Below, one piece after another: positions 17,916 through 26,351 of a stretch of DNA of 64,000 bases. A program made the position numbers and the translations under genes. A model generated the notes under the pieces. The model worked only from the letters and a program-made list of their open reading frames with translations, was not told the origin of the DNA and made no database searches. Origin of the DNA: Bacteroidales bacterium (GTDB lineage Bacteria > Bacteroidota > Bacteroidia > Bacteroidales > UBA932); NCBI GenBank assembly GCA_017626555.1, contig JAGAIM010000003.1:1-64000 (forward strand), in the 5' to 3' direction. How positions within the stretch are numbered: position 1 is the stretch's first letter; every line of letters starts with the position of its first letter.

Positions 17916-18772
17916 CTATATGTATAGGTTATTTCATCTCCGATCGGACAAATGGCGCAGTTTGCCAAATCGTACCTTCCATCAGGACGCGCAGCATTCA
18001 CTATCACGAGGACTCTGCAATTCTCCGCATTCCAGCCGTCTTCCAAAGGAAGTATAAAGGATTTTTCAGCAGTATCACCTTTGTCAAGTTCGCCCACCTT
18101 TTCTCCATAAATGCGAAGATTGAGTGTAGAACCGGCCATTGCCCTTAAAGCATTGTTGTGAGTATTCATCCAGTCTTCCGACGCTCCTGTCTGCCGGCAT
18201 CTGATCTCGTCTTCAAGCAGCCAGACAGCCACACGGTACTGGTTCTTCTTTGCCGACTTTACACATACGTTTATACCCAGGCTGCCTCCCGTCTGAAGGA
18301 CTGCAGCCGAAATGCCGGCATCCGCTTCATCTTTGTACAGACCGTCTATATGACTCTTTATAGTCTCCACCGACAGAGATGTACCCGTATTCTCATTAGT
18401 GAGATTGAAGGTCAGTTCGGGATAGAATCCGCTGCAGAAGGCCTGGGAAACATTGGCTGCAGCAGTGGAATATGCCAAGTCGTCATTATTGTATGAATGT
18501 GCCGCAACGTGCTGATATCGTCCGGAATATTCCGCGTCCTGAGACAATTTCTTGAGAGACGCCATCAGATTAGGGCAGTTTATGCATCCTGTGCCGGTAT
18601 GCTGGAGAAGGATTATCCTATGCTGAAAAGCAGTGTTGTCAGGATGAGGGTCAGCCGGAAGTTCCGGAATGACCACCTCTCCGTCCTGATGTTTGCCATC
18701 ATCCGGTTTTTCTGTGCAGGAAGCAAGCACCAAAGATGCCGCCAGAATTGTCATAATAAACTTGACATTCAT
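17912..18772 (-). CDS. Omp28-related outer-membrane lipoprotein
   Basis: The 286-residue lipoprotein (signal ending LVLASC, then TEKPDDGK) has the Omp28 pattern: a thioredoxin-like beta-alpha unit with LLQHTGTGCINCPNL, whose CxxC pair (CINC) sits at the expected redox site, followed by a beta-rich C-terminal half (VAVWLLEDEI, SFILPLEDGWNAENCRVLVIV). Omp28 proteins are outer-membrane proteins of Porphyromonas and relatives, of uncertain function. It lies 12 bases after one Fn3-like paralogue and overlaps another, so the three form an operon. Whether the CxxC is active on the partner proteins is open. Confidence 0.82.
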   Translation of the reverse strand: MNVKFIMTILAASLVLASCTEKPDDGKHQDGEVVIPELPADPHPDNTAFQHRIILLQHTGTGCINCPNLMASLKKLSQDAEYSGRYQHVAAHSYNNDDLAYSTAAANVSQAFCSGFYPELTFNLTNENTGTSLSVETIKSHIDGLYKDEADAGISAAVLQTGGSLGINVCVKSAKKNQYRVAVWLLEDEIRCRQTGASEDWMNTHNNALRAMAGSTLNLRIYGEKVGELDKGDTAEKSFILPLEDGWNAENCRVLVIVNAARPDGRYDLANCAICPIGDEITYTYR

Positions 18773-18784
18773 ATAACTGACTGA

Positions 18785-20749
18785 TTATAAAGATTCAATA
18801 AATTCCTTGGCAGGCGAAGCGCCACCTTTTACTGCCTTGAACTCGTATATGGTAAAAGGTCCTGTGTATCCTTCATCATTCACTGCTATGCCCAGGAATG
18901 AAACGACCTGATCATAATGAACTACGGCGTAACCCTGTGTCTTGTCTTCATCACATTTATAGTCAAGTTCAAACAGGACATCATCCCTTTCAGCCCAACT
19001 GAGGAATTCTCCGTATGTAAACGTTGTCCTCCAATGTGCAGCTGTACCGTTCGGTGTCACCTTATATGGCACCATCACCATACCCTCGCATTTGCTGAAC
19101 TGTACGGGATCAAGTGCGGCCAGTTCGCTACCATCATAATATTCATCTATTGAGAACGATATCTCAGCATCACTTTCAATCAGTATTCCAGTCCGTACAG
19201 CGTCACTGCAGAACCCTTTACGCAAAGCAATTCTTCCGGTCTTTATATTAACGCTCGCAGCAACCACTACATACTCTGTATCCTCCTCAAGCCCGGTAAA
19301 TGTCCAGGTATCCTTGCCGATTGCTGCTCCTATATCACTGAGATATTCTGCCCTAGAGGTTCCGAAGTACTCGGCAGCATAATCTATCTTTTCATCAAGA
19401 AATGTACAAATCGCTTCATTATCCGAGCCTGCATCACTAATCCGGGCATTAAGTTCATCTACAGAAATGCATTCATAGAAATAATGCAAGCCGATCTTAG
19501 GAGTTATATGCACTGTCAGTTTATTATGCTGCACATCAGTAATGCGGAATGACAGTTCCTGCTCCTGCGGATGCCCTCCGGCATCATCAGTGGTGAATTC
19601 AGCCTTGAACAGCGCTGTAGTAGGAGCATCCTCCCATCCGAAGCACAACACAACATAATCCGTTGATGGCTGCAAAGAAGATATAGCCTCAAGATCGACC
19701 TGCTCACCGACATAGAGGACATCTTCAAGCATATCCCATTTATCGTATGTAGCAACTACTTCATACATCAGTTCCGTATCCGATTCATAGATCTCAACCT
19801 GCGACTTCGGCTGTATAGTACAGACAAACGGATCGTCATTGGAAGGAGTTACAGTTCCCAAAACCGAACAGAATGTCGTTCCAACGATATCTATGGAGAA
19901 TGTATTGTCAGAAACATTAGCCTCTGTGGTCTTGAAATGAACGACAGATGGGCTGGAATTGACAAAGAAATTATCATCAATGCCGATAGCGTAAGCGATA
20001 TACTCCGTGTTGTCTGTAAGATCATCAAAAGTTACCACAGTCTGGCCTATAGATCCTAGATTCACGACTATTTCCTTCAGAGTCTTGCCCATCATAATGT
20101 AATAATCGACGAGGGCAGCAGCGTGATTGGCAAATGCGTTATCATCACCACCCCACTCCTGATACTGCTCGAGAGAAAACACATTGACGAAATACCTCGC
20201 TTCCATATCACTCGGGACAACCGCCACCTTTGCAGATGTAAGACCAATTTCTTCCACCTTTACGGAAAAGGAAACATCTGTCATCTGTATCTCCGGAGTA
20301 GCGAACTCTACCTTCGTAACTCCGGTAGTGAAATAACCCTCATAATCCAGCCCGTAAGCATACAGGTAGTAGGACTGCCCGGGCATCAGCCCTTCTTCAT
20401 CGCTTTCAAAGGAGCCTTTATGCAGAAAGTCTTCAAGCCACTCACTCAAATCCTGCCCTTCCTCTTCTGCCTTTCTCCGGAACCATTCCAGATCACTGTC
20501 CTGATATTTATACTCATCTTCAAACTCATCGAACTCTGATTTTTCAACAAGCATCACAACGTAGGGCATCTGATCATCAGCCGGAACGACAGAAAAATGA
20601 CAGGAAGTCGATGTAATATCCGACACAGAAAGCACAAAATCACTAACCGGTTCTTCAGGCTGCACAGGACCTTCCGGCTGAGGTTTGTCGCAAGCCCAGA
20701 ACACCATAGACCCCATTATCAGAGCCCATACACACAGGATTTTCTTCAT
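18785..20749 (-). CDS. Fn3-like repeat lipoprotein with ASPAKEF tail (paralogue 2)
   Basis: A 654-residue lipoprotein (signal ending MVFWAC, then DKPQPEGP). It is built from four or five Fn3-like repeats of about 130 residues, each with F-x-V-x-V-x-x-I then a strand such as TEYIAYAIGID or TDYVVLCFGWE. The C-terminal domain carries EYYDGSELAALDP, and the protein ends GGASPAKEFIESL, four residues longer than its paralogues. It heads the operon with the Omp28 and 16350 genes. No enzyme motif is visible. Related by eye to the gene at 24024 over its whole length. Function unknown. Confidence 0.75.
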   Translation of the reverse strand: MKKILCVWALIMGSMVFWACDKPQPEGPVQPEEPVSDFVLSVSDITSTSCHFSVVPADDQMPYVVMLVEKSEFDEFEDEYKYQDSDLEWFRRKAEEEGQDLSEWLEDFLHKGSFESDEEGLMPGQSYYLYAYGLDYEGYFTTGVTKVEFATPEIQMTDVSFSVKVEEIGLTSAKVAVVPSDMEARYFVNVFSLEQYQEWGGDDNAFANHAAALVDYYIMMGKTLKEIVVNLGSIGQTVVTFDDLTDNTEYIAYAIGIDDNFFVNSSPSVVHFKTTEANVSDNTFSIDIVGTTFCSVLGTVTPSNDDPFVCTIQPKSQVEIYESDTELMYEVVATYDKWDMLEDVLYVGEQVDLEAISSLQPSTDYVVLCFGWEDAPTTALFKAEFTTDDAGGHPQEQELSFRITDVQHNKLTVHITPKIGLHYFYECISVDELNARISDAGSDNEAICTFLDEKIDYAAEYFGTSRAEYLSDIGAAIGKDTWTFTGLEEDTEYVVVAASVNIKTGRIALRKGFCSDAVRTGILIESDAEISFSIDEYYDGSELAALDPVQFSKCEGMVMVPYKVTPNGTAAHWRTTFTYGEFLSWAERDDVLFELDYKCDEDKTQGYAVVHYDQVVSFLGIAVNDEGYTGPFTIYEFKAVKGGASPAKEFIESL

Positions 20750-20796
20750 AATGTAATTCTTAAAAGGTTTATCTCACTACTTACCATATAATCGGG

Positions 20797-20804
20797 CAAA
20801 TTTA
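20797..20804 (-). promoter_or_regulatory. -7 box for the 20749-16350 operon
   Basis: TAAATTTG on the minus strand fits TAnnTTTG, 48 bases before the start codon. The -33 position reads TTTT rather than TTTG, so the match is partial. Confidence 0.45.
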
Positions 20805-20826
20805 TACATTAATCCGGACATAAAAA

Positions 20827-20851
20827 ACAGGCGGTCGTCAAGACCGCCTGT
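20827..20851 (-). terminator. Rho-independent terminator after the 20872-23916 gene
   Basis: ACAGGCGGTC and GACCGCCTGT form a perfect 10-bp stem with a 5-base loop, followed on the minus strand by a run of six T. Confidence 0.88.
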
Positions 20852-20871
20852 AATTCTGCATTTATATCGTG

Positions 20872-23800
20872 TTAAAGAATGGAAATCTTTGTCACTTCAA
20901 TCTTGTCGCCCTGTATGATAAGAGCATTACCCCAAGTATATGATGCAATCGTTGCCGCCATTTCTGCGGTAATGTCAAACTCAAGATATCCCTTGTCAAG
21001 ACTTGAGTTGTAAGAGTTGAAACCGTGGCCGTAAAGTCCTTCCTGAGAGCCGTCGCTTCCGGTTCCGAACCATTTTTTCCATTGAGGATCAGAAATCTGC
21101 AATGCCCAGCCCTCGCCTCCGGTCACATAGATTCTTACCTTATCACCAGGAGCCGTTCCATTGTTGATCCAGTCATTCACTGTACCTATCTGACAATTTG
21201 AATAACCGTTTGATGTCATCGAGCCTTCCCATATAGAGACTTCAGCATCTGCCGGAAGAAGAGAAATCTTAGTGACGGTAGTCTCAGAACCAGTGAAGAT
21301 CAAGCCATTGCCAGCCTTGATTTCATCAATGAGAGCCTGCGTCAGTTCAAGAGTAATCGAATATGAAGGCTTATCATACTGAGTAGGTATTCCTGCAAGA
21401 TTCGGCCAGCCTTCTGCTGCAGAACGGAGGCTGATGCACCACCAATCCGACGACGGATTGTTTGGAGTCACATACAGTTTGAGTCTGCAGCCGGCCTTGA
21501 CTGTTGACCAGTCATATCCGCCCCAGGCAAGATCCTGATTACCTGACCATCCTCCTGTATTGTGGGAACCTTCCCAGATAACCTTTTCCTCTGTAAGCTC
21601 CGAAGGAATTTCAGGATCCTGAGGTTCCTCCACTGGGAATTCAGCTGACACAACAAATGGGCGGAGAGCACCATTAGCATAAGTCTCCTCTGTAAGATAC
21701 CAGTTATTATTCTCTGCTGAATATCTGATGCCGAAGAATGTAGAAAGATTATATACATCTACGGTACCGTCATCATATGAGTTATCTACCACCCAGAGAT
21801 AGTACGCATAATCCTCACCCTGAGGAAGAACAGTTGTCAGGGAGGCATTTCCCGACTCCCAGTCTGTCTGACCGATATAACGGCCATATGAGTCCTGAAT
21901 AGTGTATGCAGTGAAATCAGGATCATACGTGAATGTAAGGGTATTCCTTACAGTGCTTGCATAATTGATCATATCCTCTGCAGGGAACACGCCTGAAGTT
22001 GCATCTTCAGCAAGAGGTGCCATCACCTTTCCGCTGTTGACAAGCCAATATCCGCCATCAGCTATAGGACCTTCTGGAGAATCTCCACCGCCACCAGGAG
22101 GAATGATCTCATATGGAGACTCTACTCTTGTTAACGTGATCGGATCTGACACGCCAAAGATGTTCTCGCAAACGACCTTTACTGAATTGGCTGTAAGTTC
22201 AGAATACTGTATTTCAAATTCCTCGCCTATCTCATCCCACTCCCAGTCATACTGCATAAATGAAATGACGCCTGAAGCCTTATCTGCAGCTTCTATCTCA
22301 TAGAAACCTATCATATGCAGAGCGAAGCCTGTCTCATCCATTGTTGGGAGAGCGACACTAAGCATTCCGTCCTCTGCGATTCCTAAGTCAAAAAGAACAG
22401 GCATATCGTCAAACTCACCAATCCACTGGTTTCCATCAAGTTTTGCGATGCTTTCACCTGGCTTGTAGCCGGCTTCCATAACCCATACCTTACCGTTAGT
22501 CTTGTCGAAGTATATATCATATACTCCAGAACGGTCAAGATAGATGTCATAACCACCTTCTTTAACGGAAATCTCAGTATTAGGCTTGCTGACTGCCTTA
22601 TCTTCAAGCTGTCCGAATGCATTCCAGGTACCAGTCTCGCAGATCTTGAACTTCACGTAGTCTTCACCTGAAGCATCATCCGAGAATCTGTAGTCATAGT
22701 CGAACTCGATGTTCTTCGCCACAAGGTAACCGTCTTCCTCGACCATAAGACCAGGTTCATTGGAAGGGTTCCAATAGTTAGCCTTCTTGTCTGCATCAGT
22801 ACCCTTGATTGTTCCCGTAACTGTATATGTCACAGTTATTTCAGGTGTCTCATCACCAGGCTTGTAGCCAGGAGTCATAACCCACACTTCCTTCTTTTCA
22901 GGGCTGAAATATACGTCGTATGTACCTGAACCTCCGATATATATGTTCTCATTGTCACCGGCATCTGGATTTGCCTCCTTATATTCCGTGCAGGTCGAAA
23001 CGGCGATAGCCTTGTTGAGTTCGCACTTCTGATCCTTAGCCGCGCGTCCCCACTTGACATCGTCAGCCCAGCTGTTGTTGCCACGGATCTTGAAATTCAC
23101 CTCGCTGAACTCGATGTTCTTGGCCACATACCACTCACCATCCTGAACAAGCTCGGTATCCGGATCTCCATTTCCCCAGTTATTGTTTCCGTATGCACCA
23201 CAGATACCCCAGGAAACAGCGATCTCAACGTGCTCAACTGCCTCTGAAGGAAGCTTGCCCTCTGACATAAAGTAGAACTTGTCAAGAGCTTCAGTGAGAT
23301 ATACGTCGAACTTGCCGCCCTCGGTAAGAGAAATGTCATTGCTTCCTACCTCACCGATCTCATTAGGAGCGATAAGTCCGTGCTTACCCTTGACATTGCC
23401 TTCCCAGTTAGCATTCTTTGTGAAGTGCATACCCTTCTTTGCAGTAATATTTACCGCCTTCGCAACATAGTATCCTTCCTCAAGAACCATTGTAATTCCG
23501 TTAGCGTCAACATTCCATCCTCCTACTGCATCACCGACCAGAATATATGTCTGAGGCTCAGGAGCATTTGCACCGGACTGAGTGATCTTCAAGGTCTTGG
23601 TCAGCTGGTCTGCAACTACGGTAACGACAGCTACTCTTGTCTCTTCAACTTCGTTAGGATCGACTGTAACCTTGACCTTGGCTGCATCAGCCGAACCCTT
23701 GCCGCTCGAAGGGTCCACAGATACCCAATCCTGATCTGCAGAAGCAGTCCAGTCAACATTGGAAGTAACTTCGATTGTCAGTTCTTCACCGGCAGCGCTT

Positions 23801-23916
23801 ACAAGAACAGATGTTTTGTTCACGTCCAGAGAAGGCTGAACCACAGGCTCTTCCTGATTACACGCGGATATCGCAGCTATTGCGAACAATCCGCATAAAA
23901 GAGATCTGATTTTCAT
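20872..23916 (-). CDS. BACON plus SusE/SusF-like multidomain lipoprotein
   Basis: A 1014-residue lipoprotein (MKIRSLLCGLFAIAAISAC). It has a BACON domain (about 28-118, NVDWTASADQDWVSVDPSSG), then three modules of the SusE/SusF type that end in YDVYF...VWVM..GYKPGE, then a beta-sandwich (about 500-600), a segment YWLVNSGKVMAPL resembling carbohydrate-binding beta-trefoil or lectin units, and two C-terminal jelly-roll-like repeats (VIWEGSHNTGGWSGNQ and SIWEGSMTSNGYSNCQ). SusE and SusF domains bind glycans at the surface, so glycan or polymer binding is the likeliest role. Its signal and BACON region closely resemble those of the genes at 28906 and 26311, pointing to shared ancestry. Flanked by its own promoter and terminator. 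Confidence 0.78.
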   Translation of the reverse strand: MKIRSLLCGLFAIAAISACNQEEPVVQPSLDVNKTSVLVSAAGEELTIEVTSNVDWTASADQDWVSVDPSSGKGSADAAKVKVTVDPNEVEETRVAVVTVVADQLTKTLKITQSGANAPEPQTYILVGDAVGGWNVDANGITMVLEEGYYVAKAVNITAKKGMHFTKNANWEGNVKGKHGLIAPNEIGEVGSNDISLTEGGKFDVYLTEALDKFYFMSEGKLPSEAVEHVEIAVSWGICGAYGNNNWGNGDPDTELVQDGEWYVAKNIEFSEVNFKIRGNNSWADDVKWGRAAKDQKCELNKAIAVSTCTEYKEANPDAGDNENIYIGGSGTYDVYFSPEKKEVWVMTPGYKPGDETPEITVTYTVTGTIKGTDADKKANYWNPSNEPGLMVEEDGYLVAKNIEFDYDYRFSDDASGEDYVKFKICETGTWNAFGQLEDKAVSKPNTEISVKEGGYDIYLDRSGVYDIYFDKTNGKVWVMEAGYKPGESIAKLDGNQWIGEFDDMPVLFDLGIAEDGMLSVALPTMDETGFALHMIGFYEIEAADKASGVISFMQYDWEWDEIGEEFEIQYSELTANSVKVVCENIFGVSDPITLTRVESPYEIIPPGGGGDSPEGPIADGGYWLVNSGKVMAPLAEDATSGVFPAEDMINYASTVRNTLTFTYDPDFTAYTIQDSYGRYIGQTDWESGNASLTTVLPQGEDYAYYLWVVDNSYDDGTVDVYNLSTFFGIRYSAENNNWYLTEETYANGALRPFVVSAEFPVEEPQDPEIPSELTEEKVIWEGSHNTGGWSGNQDLAWGGYDWSTVKAGCRLKLYVTPNNPSSDWWCISLRSAAEGWPNLAGIPTQYDKPSYSITLELTQALIDEIKAGNGLIFTGSETTVTKISLLPADAEVSIWEGSMTSNGYSNCQIGTVNDWINNGTAPGDKVRIYVTGGEGWALQISDPQWKKWFGTGSDGSQEGLYGHGFNSYNSSLDKGYLEFDITAEMAATIASYTWGNALIIQGDKIEVTKISIL

Positions 23917-23958
23917 AATGTGAATATTTAGTTGTTAATGATTTGCCGTGCGGAAAGA

Positions 23959-23991
23959 CAAATATATTAAATTTTTACATTCGTCCGCAAA
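23959..23991 (-). promoter_or_regulatory. Bacteroidota promoter for the 23916-20872 gene
   Basis: TATATTTG (23959-23966) with TTTG (23988-23991) 21 bases upstream on the minus strand. Confidence 0.65.
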
Positions 23992-24023
23992 CATCCTGAT
24001 TATTTTACATACCAGGATATATA

Positions 24024-25637
24024 TCAGAAATGGAATTGCGATGCAGGACTCGCCTCTTCCTTTTTAAGATCAATGACCTGCAATAATAAAGGTCCGTATA
24101 TTCCATCCGCATCCCTGGCTACCCCCATAATAGTATTGGTACCCCAATAAGCCAATATATGCTGGCTTTTGAGATTGGCTTCTGTAGGAGCTGCCAAAAG
24201 ATTCTTTATAATAACATCCCTGCTTCTGTCAGTAAGATCTTCCATTGCTATGTATGACCACCATTCCTCTGCAAAGATGTTCGGTTCCACCAGAAGGTCA
24301 ATGACCGCATACCCCTTGGCCATACTGAACTCTGGATACAATGCGGCAAGTTCGGTACCGTCATAGTAAGTGTAACCTTTGACACTTATGCTGGCATCCG
24401 ATATTTTCTCTTCAGGACTTATGAAAGGAGAACTGAACGAGAATGAAGCTGTCGGGTTTCCATCCTGGTCCACAGGTACAGCCCACTGGACATATTCTGT
24501 CAAAGGATCAAACCTTACACTGAAGGTCTGGGCACCCATTGCCGAAATGAGGTCAACAACTCTAGCAGATGATCCGAGATCTTCCACCATATCTTCAATA
24601 AGAAGTTCAAGACATTCGCCAAACGCAGCATCAAGGCTTCCCGTAGCAGCCATAAGAGACTGCAGATCACTCATTTCCACATAATTGCATATATAAACCA
24701 CAGAATTATCAGATGGAGTAATGCTGAGATTCATCTCAAAAGCGTCAAATTCCTGGCCAAAGGTAAATGAGCATCCAGCCGGATTGCCACCATTGCCCAT
24801 AGTGAAGACCTTACGCACTATATCTGTAGTCACAGCCCCTCTCTCATAGCCGAAAGCCACAAGCACATAGTCCCATCCTGCCTTTCCTTCCCAGCTTATC
24901 ATCTGATCACCGTGATAAGTGATGGCCTCAAGGCCACCCCAGGCTATATTGTTCTGTATGATATAATCCGCGAGTTCCTCAGCAGCAAGATCTTTGACCG
25001 TACTCAGCGGTTCTATTGCAAGAATATATGCATCCTCATTGGAAACATCCGAACGAATTGTAGCAGTGGTAGCCGTAATATCTTCCGCCGTCAGTTCGAA
25101 CGTATTTTCCGACACCTCCTTCTCCGGAGTCACGAATTTCTCATAGACCACTTCCGTTGTAGTCATTCCGTCGTCACCGATACCCACAGCAAATGCGTAG
25201 TATGTGCTTTCAGGCTTGAGGGAGGTCAGGATGAATCCGTCGTTTCCATACGAGGATATCATTTCCAGCACTTTCGGAAGAGGCTGTCCGGTCTGCTCCA
25301 TCATAGAACCCGTAAACCAGGCCATATAATCATCGAAGCCATACTGCTGAGCCTGCTGGAAATCAGCCTCATTGATGACATCGGTGTAATATGGAGACTT
25401 ATCGTCAAGGGGCTGCACTTCCACAGTCACACTGACAGAGGAGATGTCATATACCTTGAGGGCAAAAGGAGCCGGATCTGGCGCCGGAGAGGGTTCCTCA
25501 GGCTGCTGAGGCTGCTGAGGGTGCTCAGGCTTCTCCGGTTCCTGAGGTGTCTGAGGGGTTTCCGGAGCCGGTTTGTCGCAGGCTGTCAATGCAAATATCA
25601 GAACGGACAGCAGAAGAGATATGAAATTCCTGTTCAT
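24024..25637 (-). CDS. Fn3-like repeat lipoprotein with ASPASQF tail (paralogue 3)
   Basis: A 537-residue lipoprotein (signal ending LIFALTAC) with a Pro/Glu/Gln-rich stalk directly after the cysteine (about 22-55), a feature that often lifts a domain from the membrane. Three Fn3-like repeats follow (FALKVYDISSVSVTVEV, FELTAEDITATTATI, CSFTFGQEFDAFEMNLSI). The C-terminal domain has YYDGTELAALYP and the protein ends EEASPASQFHF. It shares layout and both terminal motifs with the genes at 16350 and 18785 but stands alone with its own promoter. Function unknown. Confidence 0.75.
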   Translation of the reverse strand: MNRNFISLLLSVLIFALTACDKPAPETPQTPQEPEKPEHPQQPQQPEEPSPAPDPAPFALKVYDISSVSVTVEVQPLDDKSPYYTDVINEADFQQAQQYGFDDYMAWFTGSMMEQTGQPLPKVLEMISSYGNDGFILTSLKPESTYYAFAVGIGDDGMTTTEVVYEKFVTPEKEVSENTFELTAEDITATTATIRSDVSNEDAYILAIEPLSTVKDLAAEELADYIIQNNIAWGGLEAITYHGDQMISWEGKAGWDYVLVAFGYERGAVTTDIVRKVFTMGNGGNPAGCSFTFGQEFDAFEMNLSITPSDNSVVYICNYVEMSDLQSLMAATGSLDAAFGECLELLIEDMVEDLGSSARVVDLISAMGAQTFSVRFDPLTEYVQWAVPVDQDGNPTASFSFSSPFISPEEKISDASISVKGYTYYDGTELAALYPEFSMAKGYAVIDLLVEPNIFAEEWWSYIAMEDLTDRSRDVIIKNLLAAPTEANLKSQHILAYWGTNTIMGVARDADGIYGPLLLQVIDLKKEEASPASQFHF

Positions 25638-25668
25638 AAAAGTATAGTTTAGTTCGTTGATGAAAATG

Positions 25669-25676
25669 CAAACTTA
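25669..25676 (-). promoter_or_regulatory. -7 box for the 25637-24024 gene
   Basis: TAAGTTTG on the minus strand fits TAnnTTTG, 32 bases before the ATG. No convincing -33 box. Confidence 0.45.
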
Positions 25677-25727
25677 CGGAAAATCTTTTGTTTTTACGTC
25701 CGTTGCATTGAAAAACAAGTGCACAAA

Positions 25728-25756
25728 AAAGAGGCCGTCTTCATTACGGCCTCTTT
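25728..25756 (-). terminator. Rho-independent terminator after the 25766 gene
   Basis: AAAGAGGCCGT and ACGGCCTCTTT form a perfect 11-bp stem around a 7-base loop, followed by T-residues on the minus strand. It closes the 28906-25766 block. Confidence 0.88.
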
Positions 25757-25765
25757 AAGAATGGA

Positions 25766-26311
25766 TTACTTATAGCTTACTTTAGTGATGACTGCACCAT
25801 ATTCCTGGATGACCATACCCTTTCCTGCATTTATTGCAGCGATATCTTCGTCATTAAGCGCAAGTACATATTCTGTCTTCTGCGGATCGAGCATCACACA
25901 GCCATACTCATTGACATCAACAGGACTTGTCATAGCGTTCCATCCCCAGTTCTGATCTATATAGCAGAACTTGAACTGATAATAGTCGTAGCCTGCAGGA
26001 GCCTCATAAACAACGTGGATCCTTGCATCCTCAGGAAGTCTTGGGACAGAATTGATCTGAAGACCCTGGCTCCAGTCCGAACCGAGATCGAACGAATCAC
26101 CGGCCCAGATTGTCTCCTTCACTGCAGGGTCAGCAGATGCTGTCCAATCAACATTGGAGGTAACTTCAAGGGCTACGCTGCCGCCCTCTGCATCTACAGA
26201 TGCTGTTGCCTTGTTCAAATCAAGTTCCGGAGTCACTACAGGTTCCTCCTGATTACACGCCACGGTTGCCGCCATAGCAAGCATACCGAGCAATATCTAT
26301 TTTAACTTCAT
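25766..26311 (-). pseudogene. truncated BACON lipoprotein, nonsense codon at codon 5
   Basis: The apparent original ATG is at 26311-26309, but the reading is M-K-L-K-stop (TAG at 26299-26297). The frame then stays open to 25766, giving 175 residues from a TTG at 26293 or fewer from an ATG at 26284; either would lack the charged signal n-region. From 26293 down, about 170 bases nearly equal the start of the 28906 gene (LLGMLAMAATVACNQEEPVV onward). That BACON copy breaks off after NVDWTASAD and jumps to a jelly-roll C-terminal domain (VKETIWAGDSFDLGSDW) similar to the last repeats of the 20872 gene. It looks like a recombination product whose signal was destroyed. Expression is doubtful. Confidence 0.65.
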
Positions 26312-26351
26312 ATCTAAAAGTTTTAGTATTTTTTAACAATTGAAAGCCCGA

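Noticed and set aside
20827-20851. Repeated hairpins in the region as a CRISPR array
   Set aside because: The hairpins differ in sequence, are isolated, and are followed by T-runs; they are terminators.
24912-25652. 246-codon plus-strand ORF opposite an Fn3-like lipoprotein
   Set aside because: The Leu/Arg-rich repeat is only the antisense of the Pro/Glu/Gln stalk of the real gene.
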